Positions 16,920-26,899 are shown, counted from the stretch's first letter. The stretch is DNA of 34,805 nucleotides from an uncultured Saprospiraceae bacterium (GCA_938010785.1 CALLVC010000006.1:1-34805), one strand, 5' to 3'. The notes: generated by a model from the letters alone, not told the origin. Numbers and translations are program-made.

Positions 16920-19790
16920 TTATTCCCCCGCCATATTCACCTCCATAGCCTTCGTTCGAGAATCATTAATCGCATCATAGACTACCTGATGGATTCGTTG
17001 TCGAAGGCGCATTTTTTTCATCGTGTCATTTCTTGGATTTGGATAAACCCTATTGGATAAGAAGATGTAAATCAACTCCTCTTCTGGGTCTACCCATACA
17101 CAAGTTCCAGAAAAGCCAGAATGACCATACGTTTTATGAGAAGCGGATTTTGAAGCAGTATAATTATAACGAGCTTTGTCAAATCCTAAACCTCGATGAT
17201 TGCCATGCCTAGAGGAAGTGAAATAATCTATTGTCTCTTTGGATAAATAATGTTTACCGCCATATTCACCACCTTGCAACAACATCTGAAATAGAACCGC
17301 CAAATCAGCAGCATTCGAAAACAAGCCTGCATTCCCTCCTACTCCACCTAAAATGGCCGCAGATTCGTCATGTACATACCCTCTTACCAAAGATTTTCTC
17401 CAAAAATCATCTTGTTGAGTAGGAGCTATTACATCAGGTGACAATCTTTCTAATGGCTTATAAGTTAAATTTCTTAAACCTAGTGGCTCGTAAAAATGTC
17501 GCTTCAAATAATCATCTAAATCATAGCCTATTTTCTGTTCTAGCAATTGGTGGATTATATAAAAATTTACATCACTGTATAGATATTTTCTACTTCTATA
17601 TTTCCTCGGCAACATACTCACCTTTTCATAAAGAGAGTCAAGATGGGTCGGGTCTAAATAAAATTCTTCTGCTATTTTTAAAGAATATTTATCCGTCTGA
17701 AACCTACAAAAATAGGGGGTACAATCTTTAGGGTATCCTCGATTATTTAAATAAACCGAAATAGGCATATTCCTTTGTAAGCCTGATTTATGAATAAATA
17801 AATTTTTAAGTAATATATTTTTAATCGTTGATGAAGAAGACAATTCCATTTGTCCTTTTAAAGGAGCTTCTAAATTTATTTCCTCTTCCTCATATAAACG
17901 CATGGCTGCTAAGGTTGTCGCTGCCGTCTTGGTGATAGAAGCCACATCATATAAATCAGATTGCTCCACCCTTTGTACTTTATCATAAGTGTGATGCCCA
18001 AAGGTTTTAGAATAAATGATTTTTCCTTGTTTGGCAACTAATACTTGACCACCAGGGGTAGCCCCACTTCGTATTGCAGACGCAAAAAGACGGTCAATGC
18101 CTTCTAATTTATCAGAAGATATGCCTACTTCCTCAGGCGTTGTATGTTTTAGTCTTAAAATTGGGGTAAGGCTCCTTTTTCCTTTTGGTAACCAACTAGC
18201 CACTTCCATCGGTAAGGCTCCTCGTGCTTCTATAGCACCAAAGAGCAATTGGGGAACAGCCACCTCCGTAATCGCATTGCGCTCAAATACCTGAATGGAA
18301 GTAATAGTAGAATCAATTAAACTTAAATTATAAGGATTCCCATAATTGACAATAATCACTTTACTGTCCTCACTTATTTTATGAATCGAACTTATAAACT
18401 CTTTATGTTTTATTCTATCTAGATTTACATCATCTAATGTTATCAGGTATGCACCACTACGAATTGGATTAAAAGCAAGCCCATTTATTTTTCCATCCTT
18501 TTGGGGTCGATACAAATGACTGCTGCAATTGGCATAATCGAAAAAACTATTCTGAAACTTTCGAAGCTTATTTGGTCCTACATGTACAACTTTAAATTGT
18601 TCAGCATAAGTCTTTTTAAATGGTAAGAGACTGTCTCTATTATTTGTTAAAATGATAGAATGCTCAAACAATTCTTTTGTGTATAATTCTTCAACTTGAT
18701 TATTCCTAATGACATTTCTAGCGTAACTGACCGGTTTGCTGTAGACCTTATCATTTAAGCCTATCCATTTTTTAGCCATCAATAACTGATGCACCTTTTC
18801 ATCAATTATGGACTCACTAATCGTCCCTTCTGCTATTAACGCTTTTAATTTTTCGAAATTGACCGCCAATTCCTTTTCTGGAACCACAAAAGCCGTGGCT
18901 CCTGCATAGAGTAACATCTTCAGAGATACTTCTTCTGTAATTTGTCCAAATATCAATCCATCAAATTGAAGGTGTTTTTTCAAAAAGGTCCTATAAAATT
19001 CAGGGAGCCGATGCGTAATGGAATCTCCCTCGAAAATTTTATCACTTAGCATTACTCCTGACAATCCACCTATTACTAAGGATTTGTATTTATTCAAATA
19101 CCCTTGTTTAATTAAAGTAGAATCAGGAATAGTATCTACATAAAAATCAAAAGCGTTGGCTATGGCTAAGATTTTTTTGTCTTGTAGTCGTTCTACTCTA
19201 TCCGCAGCCCGACTCATTAACGTTACTGATTCCTCACATTGTAATTGAGGAAAATAATTGGTCTTGTTATCGGCTAAGGAATGAATACTTGGAGATAAAC
19301 TTAAATTAATACCTTCTTTCTTAAAATCAGTTACTAACTTCTTTTCTAAAGAACGACTCAAAAATTCCCGATTCAAAGCACTTATGGTTGTACTTTCTGG
19401 GTAATTTGGTAAATCAGATAATTGATTGTTAAAAGAAGTTTGTTCCGCTGATGCTTCGAATAATGGAATGGCCGTAACAGAACGCAATTCGGAAAGCGTC
19501 TCTTGATAGGTACTTTTAGAAATACCACTCATTAGAATACCTCCTGGTTGAAATTCTTCAGCTATTCTAACAGTCGTACTCGGTGTATTAGTGGCTGTAG
19601 AAGTTACTATGAAAAGTTGTCCAATTTTCTCTTTTATTGATAAATGACTTAGCGTTGTATCTGCCCAGGTCTTATCTTCCTCACTGTAGACAGGGGGGTA
19701 GGTAGGCGCTTGATAGGATATGTGCCCACAAGAAATAAAAATGGATATTATCAAAAATCCACTAATAGATTTTGGATGTTTATTTTTCAT
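16920..19790 (-). CDS. GH3 (NagZ-like) domain fused to a beta-lactamase-family serine hydrolase
   Basis: A 956-residue envelope protein with a short hydrophobic N-terminus and C21 in FISCGH, a possible lipobox. Residues about 40-345 resemble GH3/NagZ (SIKEKIGQLF, PGGILMSG, FDGLIFG), followed by a GH3 C-terminal-like region (about 360-545) and a class C beta-lactamase-type domain (about 550-945). The latter has S618-I-T-K621 (SxxK), Y738-S-D and H890-S-G892, so it looks active. The GH3 part does not: the KHFPGHG position reads AIANAFDFYVD, and the SDDLEM nucleophile site reads FGQITEE. Normal relatives are thought to act in peptidoglycan turnover. Here the GH3 part may only bind glycan or place the hydrolase. 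The pyk gene converges on it. Confidence 0.85.
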   Translation of the reverse strand: MKNKHPKSISGFLIISIFISCGHISYQAPTYPPVYSEEDKTWADTTLSHLSIKEKIGQLFIVTSTATNTPSTTVRIAEEFQPGGILMSGISKSTYQETLSELRSVTAIPLFEASAEQTSFNNQLSDLPNYPESTTISALNREFLSRSLEKKLVTDFKKEGINLSLSPSIHSLADNKTNYFPQLQCEESVTLMSRAADRVERLQDKKILAIANAFDFYVDTIPDSTLIKQGYLNKYKSLVIGGLSGVMLSDKIFEGDSITHRLPEFYRTFLKKHLQFDGLIFGQITEEVSLKMLLYAGATAFVVPEKELAVNFEKLKALIAEGTISESIIDEKVHQLLMAKKWIGLNDKVYSKPVSYARNVIRNNQVEELYTKELFEHSIILTNNRDSLLPFKKTYAEQFKVVHVGPNKLRKFQNSFFDYANCSSHLYRPQKDGKINGLAFNPIRSGAYLITLDDVNLDRIKHKEFISSIHKISEDSKVIIVNYGNPYNLSLIDSTITSIQVFERNAITEVAVPQLLFGAIEARGALPMEVASWLPKGKRSLTPILRLKHTTPEEVGISSDKLEGIDRLFASAIRSGATPGGQVLVAKQGKIIYSKTFGHHTYDKVQRVEQSDLYDVASITKTAATTLAAMRLYEEEEINLEAPLKGQMELSSSSTIKNILLKNLFIHKSGLQRNMPISVYLNNRGYPKDCTPYFCRFQTDKYSLKIAEEFYLDPTHLDSLYEKVSMLPRKYRSRKYLYSDVNFYIIHQLLEQKIGYDLDDYLKRHFYEPLGLRNLTYKPLERLSPDVIAPTQQDDFWRKSLVRGYVHDESAAILGGVGGNAGLFSNAADLAVLFQMLLQGGEYGGKHYLSKETIDYFTSSRHGNHRGLGFDKARYNYTASKSASHKTYGHSGFSGTCVWVDPEEELIYIFLSNRVYPNPRNDTMKKMRLRQRIHQVVYDAINDSRTKAMEVNMAGE

Positions 19791-20337
19791 GCTATTGGGA
19801 TAAAACAGAAATAAGAAAATTTAGGGCGTTTGGAATTTACCTACTTCTGTTGTTTTAAAAGTAATCTTTGGATTATTCAATTTATAGTCATGCTAACCTC
19901 ATCTTAATAAAAATGATGGTTAGAGTTTGGTGTTTTGATTCAATAATTTTTTTATTCTTTCTCAGAGGTTGTATAACTCAGATTGGTACTTCTTTCGTAG
20001 GCGCACATTGGAAAATATTTCAGGTAAAATATTCCATGAAGGGATTATGCTTTCAATGATGTCCTTGTGTTTACATCATCACTAATGAAAATTAGCAACA
20101 ATGATTATCTATTAAACTTAAAAAATATATGTTTTGTTTCTTTTATTCATTAATTAAATATATGAATTCAAAAATCATTCCTCTTCTTCGTTTTTTTTGG
20201 AATTAAACTCCTTCTTAACAATCCTATTTCAAAATAAACGTTACTTTTTAAAGCCTGCTCGTTATTATATTTTAGCGATATTTTGTAGCTAGTAACCATT
20301 ACTATTTTTATTCTGGACAATTAAAACACCAAGACTT
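19791..20337. other. Intergenic region upstream of the WG-repeat gene
   Basis: This is 547 bases of AT-rich DNA. A hairpin CTAACC-CATC/GATGGTTAG (about 19893-19923) and GATGT/ACATC (about 20058-20077) are visible. The 63-codon ORF at 19868-20059 has no supporting signals and I do not call it. No convincing TAnnTTTG promoter was found for the downstream gene. Confidence 0.45.
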
Positions 20338-20445
20338 TTGCCACTAAACTTCTTTTTTAAAATTCTTATTTCTTCAATTAAACATCTAGCCTCTTGGATT
20401 TTAAACGTTATCCAAAGGTGTAATATTTCACCTGTTTGTTTGGTT

Positions 20446-23400
20446 GTGATTTATCCGTTAAAGCCTAGTTATTTCTCCTTTAATAAATCTGCAATTAATC
20501 CACTTTTTATACTGGGAACCCTCCTTTTAAGTGCGATAAATTTTACCATTCAAGCACAAAGTTATTATCCTGTTAAAATTAACCAGAAATGGGGCTTGAT
20601 GGATATTAACGGACAATTAGTCGTCTCTCCTCAGTACGAAGTTATCGGTGCACCAGAAAAATTTGGGTATATTCTAATGCAAAAAAGAGGCAAAATTGGC
20701 GTCTTGGACCATACAGGTAAAGTCTTAATTCCCGCAAAATATGAAGAGGTTAAAATTTTAGGGAAGCATTTTATTTCAGTGACAGAATCAGGTCAGCAAA
20801 AAATAATCAGTTCTAATGGTAAGACTGTTTTAGCCAATCAAAATTATGAACAATTAAAAGTACTCCATCCAGATTATTTAGCCTTTTCTCAAAATGGGTT
20901 ATTCGGTTGTGTAAAGGAAGATGGACAACTGATTACTGCTCCAAATTATGAATCTATTAAAATTCATAAAACCAACTATTTCAAAGTTCAAAATGGCACT
21001 CAGTATGGCTTACTTCATCTAAATGGACAAGTAATTGTTCCTACTCAGTGCGATGAGATACGTGTATTAGATAATGGTTTGGTTTTCTTCTTAAAAGGAG
21101 TACTTTGGGGAGCGATGAATCAAGCAGGGAACGAAACAATTACCCCTAAGTTTACTTCCTATCAAGCTATCAATCAAACCCTTATAAAATTGGAACGCTT
21201 CGGCGAATTTCATTTATTTAATGTCTCCGAAAATAAGATTGTCTCCCAACGTCCTACCCAAGATTTTCTATCTTTTTCTGACCAATATGTGCTTACTAAA
21301 AATGGGGAACAATTTGGTCTGGTCGATTATCTAGGTAATCAAGTTTTAGCTATTCAGTATCAAGAAATTCAAAGTTTTTCAGATGCTGCCTTCCGAGTCA
21401 GAGATGGATGGAAATGGGGGGTAATTAATAATGCGGCTCAGCAAATATTAGCTTATGAATATGATTTTATCGCTCCTATTAGAAAAGGGAAGGCACTAGT
21501 CAAAAAAGGAAATTTCTTTGGCATCATTGATGCCAATGGTTCCATTTTAGTGCCCGCAGAATATAGCAGAATTAACATTTCTGGAGAAAATATTAAAGCC
21601 TTCAAAGGAGAAAAATGGACCCTATTTTATATTGATGAAAATGGTCAACCTCAAAAAGGTCCTAAATTCAACAAACATTTCAAAATCCAGATTCAAGGTC
21701 AAAATCCAAATGCCCAGCTCAATAGATTAAATACAGATGGATTTGATAATAACTATTTACTAGATGATTTTGAATGGTTTTTTGATTTCGCTCAACAAAA
21801 ATGGGGACTTCGAAGGTTATCTGATGGGCAAAATGAAATTGACCCAACTTTTGATTCTGTTCAAATTGAGAGAGATTTAGGCTATACTATTGTAGGTATT
21901 GAAAAACAAGGTCAATATCGTTTTGACCGAACTAATTACCGCTTTAATTACCTTTATGGCATTGTCAATAATAAAGTCGGCAAGTTAGTGACGCACTTAA
22001 AATTATGGGATGTTCGGTCTGATGATTTTCGAGCAGGTTCACTGGTTGCCAGAGTTGTTTTTGATAATGGTAGACATGGGCTGATGCTAAAAAATGGGAA
22101 GTTTGTCAAAAAGGATTACGGCTATATTGGAGAATTTAAAGATGGATTAGCTAAAATTTCTATCAGTGGAAAAGTTTCTGCAAAACTTAAAACCGATAAT
22201 ACCTCTTTGGGGAAATTGCCTGATTACTTAGATGAATTGATTGTTGGCAGTGATATGACTGATTTCACCATCCATGACCAACTATTTGAAGAAGCTGCCC
22301 ACCTAACTTGCGAAGGGTGTTCTTGGGGCTTTATTGATACCACAGCTTTCATTCCCATCCAACCTAAATATGAGGTCGCTCACGATTTCATCAATGATAT
22401 TTGTATCGTACAACACAAAGAAAAATGGAGCATGATTGACCGCTTAGGTAATAATTTATTAGCTAAAAAATACGATGGAATAAAATTCCTTGAAGGCACT
22501 GACAATCAAATCATTAAGCTCTCTGTAAATAGTCCAAAATATGGCCTAATGGACACCTTAGGGCAGTTATTAGTGGATTTAGCATATGAAGATATTGGTC
22601 AATTCCAAGAAAATAGACTTGCTGTAAAAAAAGGCAATCGTTGGGGATTTGTTGCCCCTAATGGCAAAGAAATAATAAGGCCTAAATATCAAAAAGTTGC
22701 CGCCTATTCAGAGGGTTTAGCAGCGGTTCGTTTTCAACGCAAATGGATTTTTATTGACCCTGCTGGAAATACTATTTTGGATGATAATTATCGTGCTGTA
22801 GGTAATTTTGTACAAGGGCTTGCTTGGGTAAAAACAGACCAAGGTGTCGGATATATAGCCCCAGATGGCAGCACCAAAATTTCCTTTGACTATAGTCAAG
22901 CTTTTGATTTCAAAAATGGCATTGCAAGAGTTGTCAAAGAAGGAAAATTCGGCCTAATTGATACCCAAGGCAACTTTATTTTGAAACCTAAATTTACACA
23001 TATTGCTCCATTTGATGAAGATGGTTTAGCGATTGTCCGTTATGGAAATAGAATTACCAACTACGGCATCATCAACCAATCTGGTCAAATGATTACTGAC
23101 CAAAGTTACCGCAAAATCCATCCTTTTAAAGAAGGACGCGCTTTAGTTAAACATAAAGAAGGATATGGTTTTATTGATAAAAACGGGCTACTAGTAATCG
23201 AAGGAAACTATTCTAAAGCGGCTAATTTTACTGAAGGACGTGCTATGGTCCAACGCAATAATCGCTGTGGCTACATTGACCTTGCTGGCAGAGAGATAAT
23301 TCCGCTAACCTATTCTAAATGTTTAGATTTCGATGATGGAAAAGCGGTGGTCTACGAAGGCTTAAGAAAAGGAGGGATTATTGATTTGGCAGGGGAAGAA

Positions 23401-23826
23401 ATTATAGCACCGGGCATTAATCGGTTACTGGGTTTTCAAGAAGGTCGAGGTTTAGTCCGAAAAGATTATCAATTCTATTATATTGATGAATCCGCCAATT
23501 GGCGAGATGGTTATTTTGAAAAAGCAGAACGCTATCAACATGGCGTTGCAGTTGTTAGAAAGAATGGAAAATGGGGTATTATTAATCGAAATGGGTTGAA
23601 CGTTATTTCCCATAAATATGACGATATTGATGACTTTCAAACCGGTTTTGCCAAAGTCCAATTAAAGCAATTTGTCGGATTAGCGGATTTGTCTGGTCGG
23701 CTCATTATACCAGCGGAATATGAGTATATTACCTATGCTGGCGATGGTTTATTTAGAGTGGAGGCTGGTGGAAAAATTGGGTACTTGCGCAAGGATGGGG
23801 CTTGGGTTTGGGATTTGCAGGAGTAG
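20446..23826 (+). CDS. Large exported WG-repeat protein
   Basis: This protein is made almost wholly of WG-type beta repeats of about 34 residues, such as KWGLMDINGQLVVSPQYE, KIGVLDHTGKVLIPAKYE, RWGFVAPNGKEIIRPKYQ and KWGIINRNGLNVISHKYD. I count about 25, in two blocks around a less regular centre. A hydrophobic stretch ending TIQAQ just before repeat 1 is a probable signal peptide, so the protein should be exported. The start is unclear: there is no in-frame ATG ahead of the signal peptide. The ORF track uses TTG at 20338, which would add 36 residues. I chose GTG at 20446 because it yields a compact signal sequence. WG repeats in other bacteria form surface or scaffold proteins; the binding partner is unknown. 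Confidence 0.82.
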   Translation: MIYPLKPSYFSFNKSAINPLFILGTLLLSAINFTIQAQSYYPVKINQKWGLMDINGQLVVSPQYEVIGAPEKFGYILMQKRGKIGVLDHTGKVLIPAKYEEVKILGKHFISVTESGQQKIISSNGKTVLANQNYEQLKVLHPDYLAFSQNGLFGCVKEDGQLITAPNYESIKIHKTNYFKVQNGTQYGLLHLNGQVIVPTQCDEIRVLDNGLVFFLKGVLWGAMNQAGNETITPKFTSYQAINQTLIKLERFGEFHLFNVSENKIVSQRPTQDFLSFSDQYVLTKNGEQFGLVDYLGNQVLAIQYQEIQSFSDAAFRVRDGWKWGVINNAAQQILAYEYDFIAPIRKGKALVKKGNFFGIIDANGSILVPAEYSRINISGENIKAFKGEKWTLFYIDENGQPQKGPKFNKHFKIQIQGQNPNAQLNRLNTDGFDNNYLLDDFEWFFDFAQQKWGLRRLSDGQNEIDPTFDSVQIERDLGYTIVGIEKQGQYRFDRTNYRFNYLYGIVNNKVGKLVTHLKLWDVRSDDFRAGSLVARVVFDNGRHGLMLKNGKFVKKDYGYIGEFKDGLAKISISGKVSAKLKTDNTSLGKLPDYLDELIVGSDMTDFTIHDQLFEEAAHLTCEGCSWGFIDTTAFIPIQPKYEVAHDFINDICIVQHKEKWSMIDRLGNNLLAKKYDGIKFLEGTDNQIIKLSVNSPKYGLMDTLGQLLVDLAYEDIGQFQENRLAVKKGNRWGFVAPNGKEIIRPKYQKVAAYSEGLAAVRFQRKWIFIDPAGNTILDDNYRAVGNFVQGLAWVKTDQGVGYIAPDGSTKISFDYSQAFDFKNGIARVVKEGKFGLIDTQGNFILKPKFTHIAPFDEDGLAIVRYGNRITNYGIINQSGQMITDQSYRKIHPFKEGRALVKHKEGYGFIDKNGLLVIEGNYSKAANFTEGRAMVQRNNRCGYIDLAGREIIPLTYSKCLDFDDGKAVVYEGLRKGGIIDLAGEEIIAPGINRLLGFQEGRGLVRKDYQFYYIDESANWRDGYFEKAERYQHGVAVVRKNGKWGIINRNGLNVISHKYDDIDDFQTGFAKVQLKQFVGLADLSGRLIIPAEYEYITYAGDGLFRVEAGGKIGYLRKDGAWVWDLQE

Positions 23827-23952
23827 TTAACGCTTCTATTTTTTCTATCTGCATCATTTAAAATTTTTTATCCCAACAAATACTCCAAAAACTCCGTTCC
23901 AATTTACAAAAAAGTATATCTTTCCCTTTGAAAAAGGAAAAACTAAAAAATC

Positions 23953-24945
23953 ATGTCTAAAAAAATAAACTGGGGCATTATTGGAGCAGGAAAAATTGCA
24001 GGTAAATTTGCTACTGATTTAGCAACTTTACCTGAGGCTCATCTATATGCGATAGCCTCTAGAAGTGAACCAAAAGCAGCAGATTTTGCCCAAAAACATG
24101 GCTTTCAAAAAGCATTTAGTTCCTATGAATCGATGCTACAAGACCCAATGGTCGATGCTGTTTATATTGCCACACCACATGTCTATCACTGCCAGCATAC
24201 ATTGATGGCTTTAGACTATAAAAAAGCAGTGATTTGTGAAAAACCCTTTGCGATGAACACCAGAGAGGTGCAGGAAATGGTGGCTAAGGCCAAAGCGAAG
24301 GACACTTTTCTAATGGATGCTTTGTGGACTTTGTGCTTGCCTCATATCCTAAAAGCTAAAGAAATTGTGGAGAGTGGCCAGCTAGGGAAAATTGTTTCTG
24401 TGAAAGCAGATTTTGGATTTCGAGCACAATTTGACCCTAAAAGTAGATTATTTGACAGGAATTTAGGTGGTGGTTCTCTTTTAGATATTGGTATTTATCC
24501 TTTATTATTCTCGCTATTCTTTCTGGGAAAACCTCAGAAAATCACTGCTGTAGCAAAAATAGGAACCACACAAATAGATGAAGAATGTGCTATTTTCCTT
24601 TCTTATGATTCTGGACAAACAGCAAATTTACATTCAACACTTCTAGCTCGTACACCAACAGAAGCCCATATTTATTGTGAAAAAGGGTTTATTCATATTC
24701 CTACTCAGTTTCACAAACCTGTCTCCGCTATCCATATTTTAGAATATGAAGATTTAAAGGAAACAGTAGTACCTTTTGATAACCAAAGTATTGGATATAA
24801 ATACGAAGCAAGGGAATTGATGCGTTGTCTACAAGACGGCAAAAAAGAAAGTGATTTAGTACCCCTTCAATTTAGTTTGGATTTGATGGAACTACTGGAT
24901 GAAATCCGAAGTCAAATTGGATTGGTTTATCCAAGGCATGATTAA
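23953..24945 (+). CDS. Gfo/Idh/MocA family NAD(P)-dependent oxidoreductase
   Basis: A 330-residue cytoplasmic dehydrogenase. The N-terminal Rossmann fold has WGIIGAGKIAGKF (7-19) and the conserved ICEKPFAMN (94-102), where K97 is the family's catalytic lysine. The C-terminal alpha/beta half carries GGGSLLDIGIYPL (172-184), with D178; the position of the family histidine is Y182, as in the dihydrodiol/xylose dehydrogenase subgroup, which also shares MDALW (121-125). The substrate is probably a sugar or diol, but the sequence does not say which. It starts 126 bases after the WG gene on the same strand and ends before a long palindrome. Confidence 0.9.
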   Translation: MSKKINWGIIGAGKIAGKFATDLATLPEAHLYAIASRSEPKAADFAQKHGFQKAFSSYESMLQDPMVDAVYIATPHVYHCQHTLMALDYKKAVICEKPFAMNTREVQEMVAKAKAKDTFLMDALWTLCLPHILKAKEIVESGQLGKIVSVKADFGFRAQFDPKSRLFDRNLGGGSLLDIGIYPLLFSLFFLGKPQKITAVAKIGTTQIDEECAIFLSYDSGQTANLHSTLLARTPTEAHIYCEKGFIHIPTQFHKPVSAIHILEYEDLKETVVPFDNQSIGYKYEARELMRCLQDGKKESDLVPLQFSLDLMELLDEIRSQIGLVYPRHD

Positions 24946-24964
24946 ATAGCCTTAATATCTCTCC

Positions 24965-25163
24965 AGGGGTTGTGTAGAAAGTATTTTGACGCTGAAGGAC
25001 GCTGACTTTTTATGACTTTTTATGTTTTCTTGTGTTTCTTGTTCAAAAACATAATTCAAACATAATTCAAACATAGTTTTTCGTAAGAAAACATAATAAA
25101 TCATAATTTCAAACAGCGTCTTTCAGCGTCAAAAAATCAAATAAGACTTTTTACACAACCCCT
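24965..25163. repeat. 199 bp near-perfect palindrome between convergent genes
   Basis: Three nested arm pairs match in order: 24965-24982 with 25146-25163 (17/18; AGGGGTTGTGTA core), 24984-25004 with 25114-25134 (20/21; GACGCTGAAGGACGCTG core) and 25010-25032 with about 25082-25106 (about 19/22; TATGTTTTCTT core). The loop (about 25033-25081) holds a perfect tandem ACATAATTCAA repeat (25049-25059, 25060-25070). In + strand RNA two of the differences are G-U pairs. It may be a MITE-like element or a very stable bidirectional 3' structure. Confidence 0.85.
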
Positions 25164-25168
25164 ACGAT

Positions 25169-26899
25169 TTATAAAATTGCGCCTAACTTCCCTGCCATTT
25201 CATCCAAACTCCCTTCTAAAGTTTGATGCTTTTCCTCTAAAGAGGCAATCTGTTTTTCTTCGTTCGTCAACATATCGTCGAATGAGCCAAAATTAGCATC
25301 TATTCTATTTTTAATATGCTTGATATAAGCATTTAATTTCCCTGTTACCTCTTCTTCTATTTTCAAACGCCCTTTGGCAATCTCTGCACTAAATCCATTT
25401 AATACTTTTCGTCTTTTCAAGCCAACCGATACGCCCGCAAACAATAAACCTATCGTCGAAAGGATTCCTCCAGTGATGTCAAAAACCATCCCGTTGGTGA
25501 CCGTCGCAAGAATAATTCCTATGACTGCGATTCCTCCGCCTGCCGCCATATTGGGCGTTAAATTATCACTATCTGGAAACAATTCTTGGTTGGCAAAATT
25601 CTCAGAACGACTTAGAAAATTCTTAAAAGCTGCTTGTAATTCCTTTAAAATATTACTCCGCTTTTCTGCTATGTCACTAAATATTTCGTGATTATTCTTC
25701 AAAATAGTTTGGCTATTCTGAATCTTTAAATCAATGATTTTTGCCATTTGCTGAATACTCTCTGCCAAGTCCACTACCCCATCGTTCAGCTTAGCTTTTA
25801 AAGTCGTATTTAAATCTGCTTCAAAGTCTTTCGTCAATTGGTCTAACCAGTCCTTGGCAGAATCTCCACTTCTAAATATAGAAGAAAATTGGCGCTTCAC
25901 TAGACTACCAAAAGATAAACCATTCTTTAAGTCATCTTCCGTTTTACGCGTAATATTATCATAGCCATTTAGTAAATTTTCTACTAAAGTTGATACTTGC
26001 TTTTTGGACTTAACTTCCTGTTCTTCAAGTGTTTCTTTGATGTCAAATCGGAATTCCTTATCTGCTAAATTCTGTTCTTTCCGAAGCAATACTCCTTTGT
26101 AAATTCGCTCGTTTATATTCTTAGACGTCTTGATATTATTCTGCAATTTCAAAACGGGTGCTTTACCACCAGTGATATTCGCAGCGATATAGTCTCGGAC
26201 TGGTAAAAATCCACTTTCTGTAAGGTCTCCATCTTGTTCTTGCTTTGCTGATACAGCAAAGACGGTAGGGTCCATGATTCCTTTTTTTGCCGCGTATTCT
26301 TTTACTCCATTGATATTCACATTCAAATCCGCCTCATTCATTAAATCTTTTTGCTGCAAGACAAAAACGATTTTCTTACGCCAATCTTCGTGAATGTAAT
26401 TAAAGAAATCCCAAGCTGATTGCCGATATGGGTTTTTAGCCTCAAAGACAAAAACAATCATATCGGAAGCAGGAATAAAATCTTCTGTTATTTTTTGGTG
26501 GTATTTGATAATAGCATTGGTTCCAGGCGTATCCACTATCGCAATTTCTTTCAATATATCTAAGGGCTGATAAATCTTCTTTAGAAACTCATTGACCGAA
26601 ATAATTTCCTCTTTTTCTCCCCATAAGATTTGTTGAATGGTGTCCGTCATTGGCTGTGGTGCCACTTTACAAATCTCTTTACCTGTTCCCAAAAGCGCAT
26701 TTACAAAGCTACTTTTCCCTGCTTTCACCTCTCCTACTATCACAAACATAAAAGGCTCATTAATCCGATTTCGCAAATCACTGACCGTGCTCGCTAATTC
26801 TTGATGCCCAATTTGAACCGTTAAATCGTGTAGCTGTCTCACTAACTCATCAATCTTAACTCTATAGGTTTTTAATGATTGATTGAATAATTTTTCCAT
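25169..26899 (-). CDS. Bacterial dynamin-like GTPase
   Basis: A 576-residue large GTPase of the dynamin family. G1 P-loop GEVKAGKSS (56-64), G2 threonines in PMTDTI (83-88), G3 DTPG (123-126) and a G4-like QQKD (182-185) are present. After a helical middle (about 250-430) comes a hydrophobic pair of segments (about 445-480, AVIGIILATVTNGMVF and ILSTIGLLFAGVSVG), probably a membrane paddle or hairpin, then a basic-to-coiled end with LASLEEKHQTLEGSLDEM-like heptads. Such proteins remodel or protect membranes and can act in phage defence, but nothing here assigns this one. It is the last gene of a minus-strand run after WbqC and an exonuclease. Only one dynamin gene is present; some systems have a tandem pair. 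Confidence 0.88.
   Translation of the reverse strand: MEKLFNQSLKTYRVKIDELVRQLHDLTVQIGHQELASTVSDLRNRINEPFMFVIVGEVKAGKSSFVNALLGTGKEICKVAPQPMTDTIQQILWGEKEEIISVNEFLKKIYQPLDILKEIAIVDTPGTNAIIKYHQKITEDFIPASDMIVFVFEAKNPYRQSAWDFFNYIHEDWRKKIVFVLQQKDLMNEADLNVNINGVKEYAAKKGIMDPTVFAVSAKQEQDGDLTESGFLPVRDYIAANITGGKAPVLKLQNNIKTSKNINERIYKGVLLRKEQNLADKEFRFDIKETLEEQEVKSKKQVSTLVENLLNGYDNITRKTEDDLKNGLSFGSLVKRQFSSIFRSGDSAKDWLDQLTKDFEADLNTTLKAKLNDGVVDLAESIQQMAKIIDLKIQNSQTILKNNHEIFSDIAEKRSNILKELQAAFKNFLSRSENFANQELFPDSDNLTPNMAAGGGIAVIGIILATVTNGMVFDITGGILSTIGLLFAGVSVGLKRRKVLNGFSAEIAKGRLKIEEEVTGKLNAYIKHIKNRIDANFGSFDDMLTNEEKQIASLEEKHQTLEGSLDEMAGKLGAIL

Noticed and set aside
16791-17060. 89-codon + strand ORF over the pyk terminator
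   Set aside because: It runs through the bidirectional terminator and overlaps the end of the GH3/beta-lactamase gene on the opposite strand, so it is a shadow.
19868-20059. 63-codon ORF upstream of the WG gene
   Set aside because: No start signal, hydrophobic/AT-rich composition as expected from random DNA, and no homology I recognise.
25374-25691. 105-codon + strand ORF inside the dynamin gene
   Set aside because: Antisense to a gene with intact GTPase motifs and membrane segments; no independent support.
25169-26899. Dynamin-based antiphage system
   Set aside because: Only one dynamin gene with no recognised partner; the neighbours are not tightly linked. Kept only as a low-interest hypothesis.
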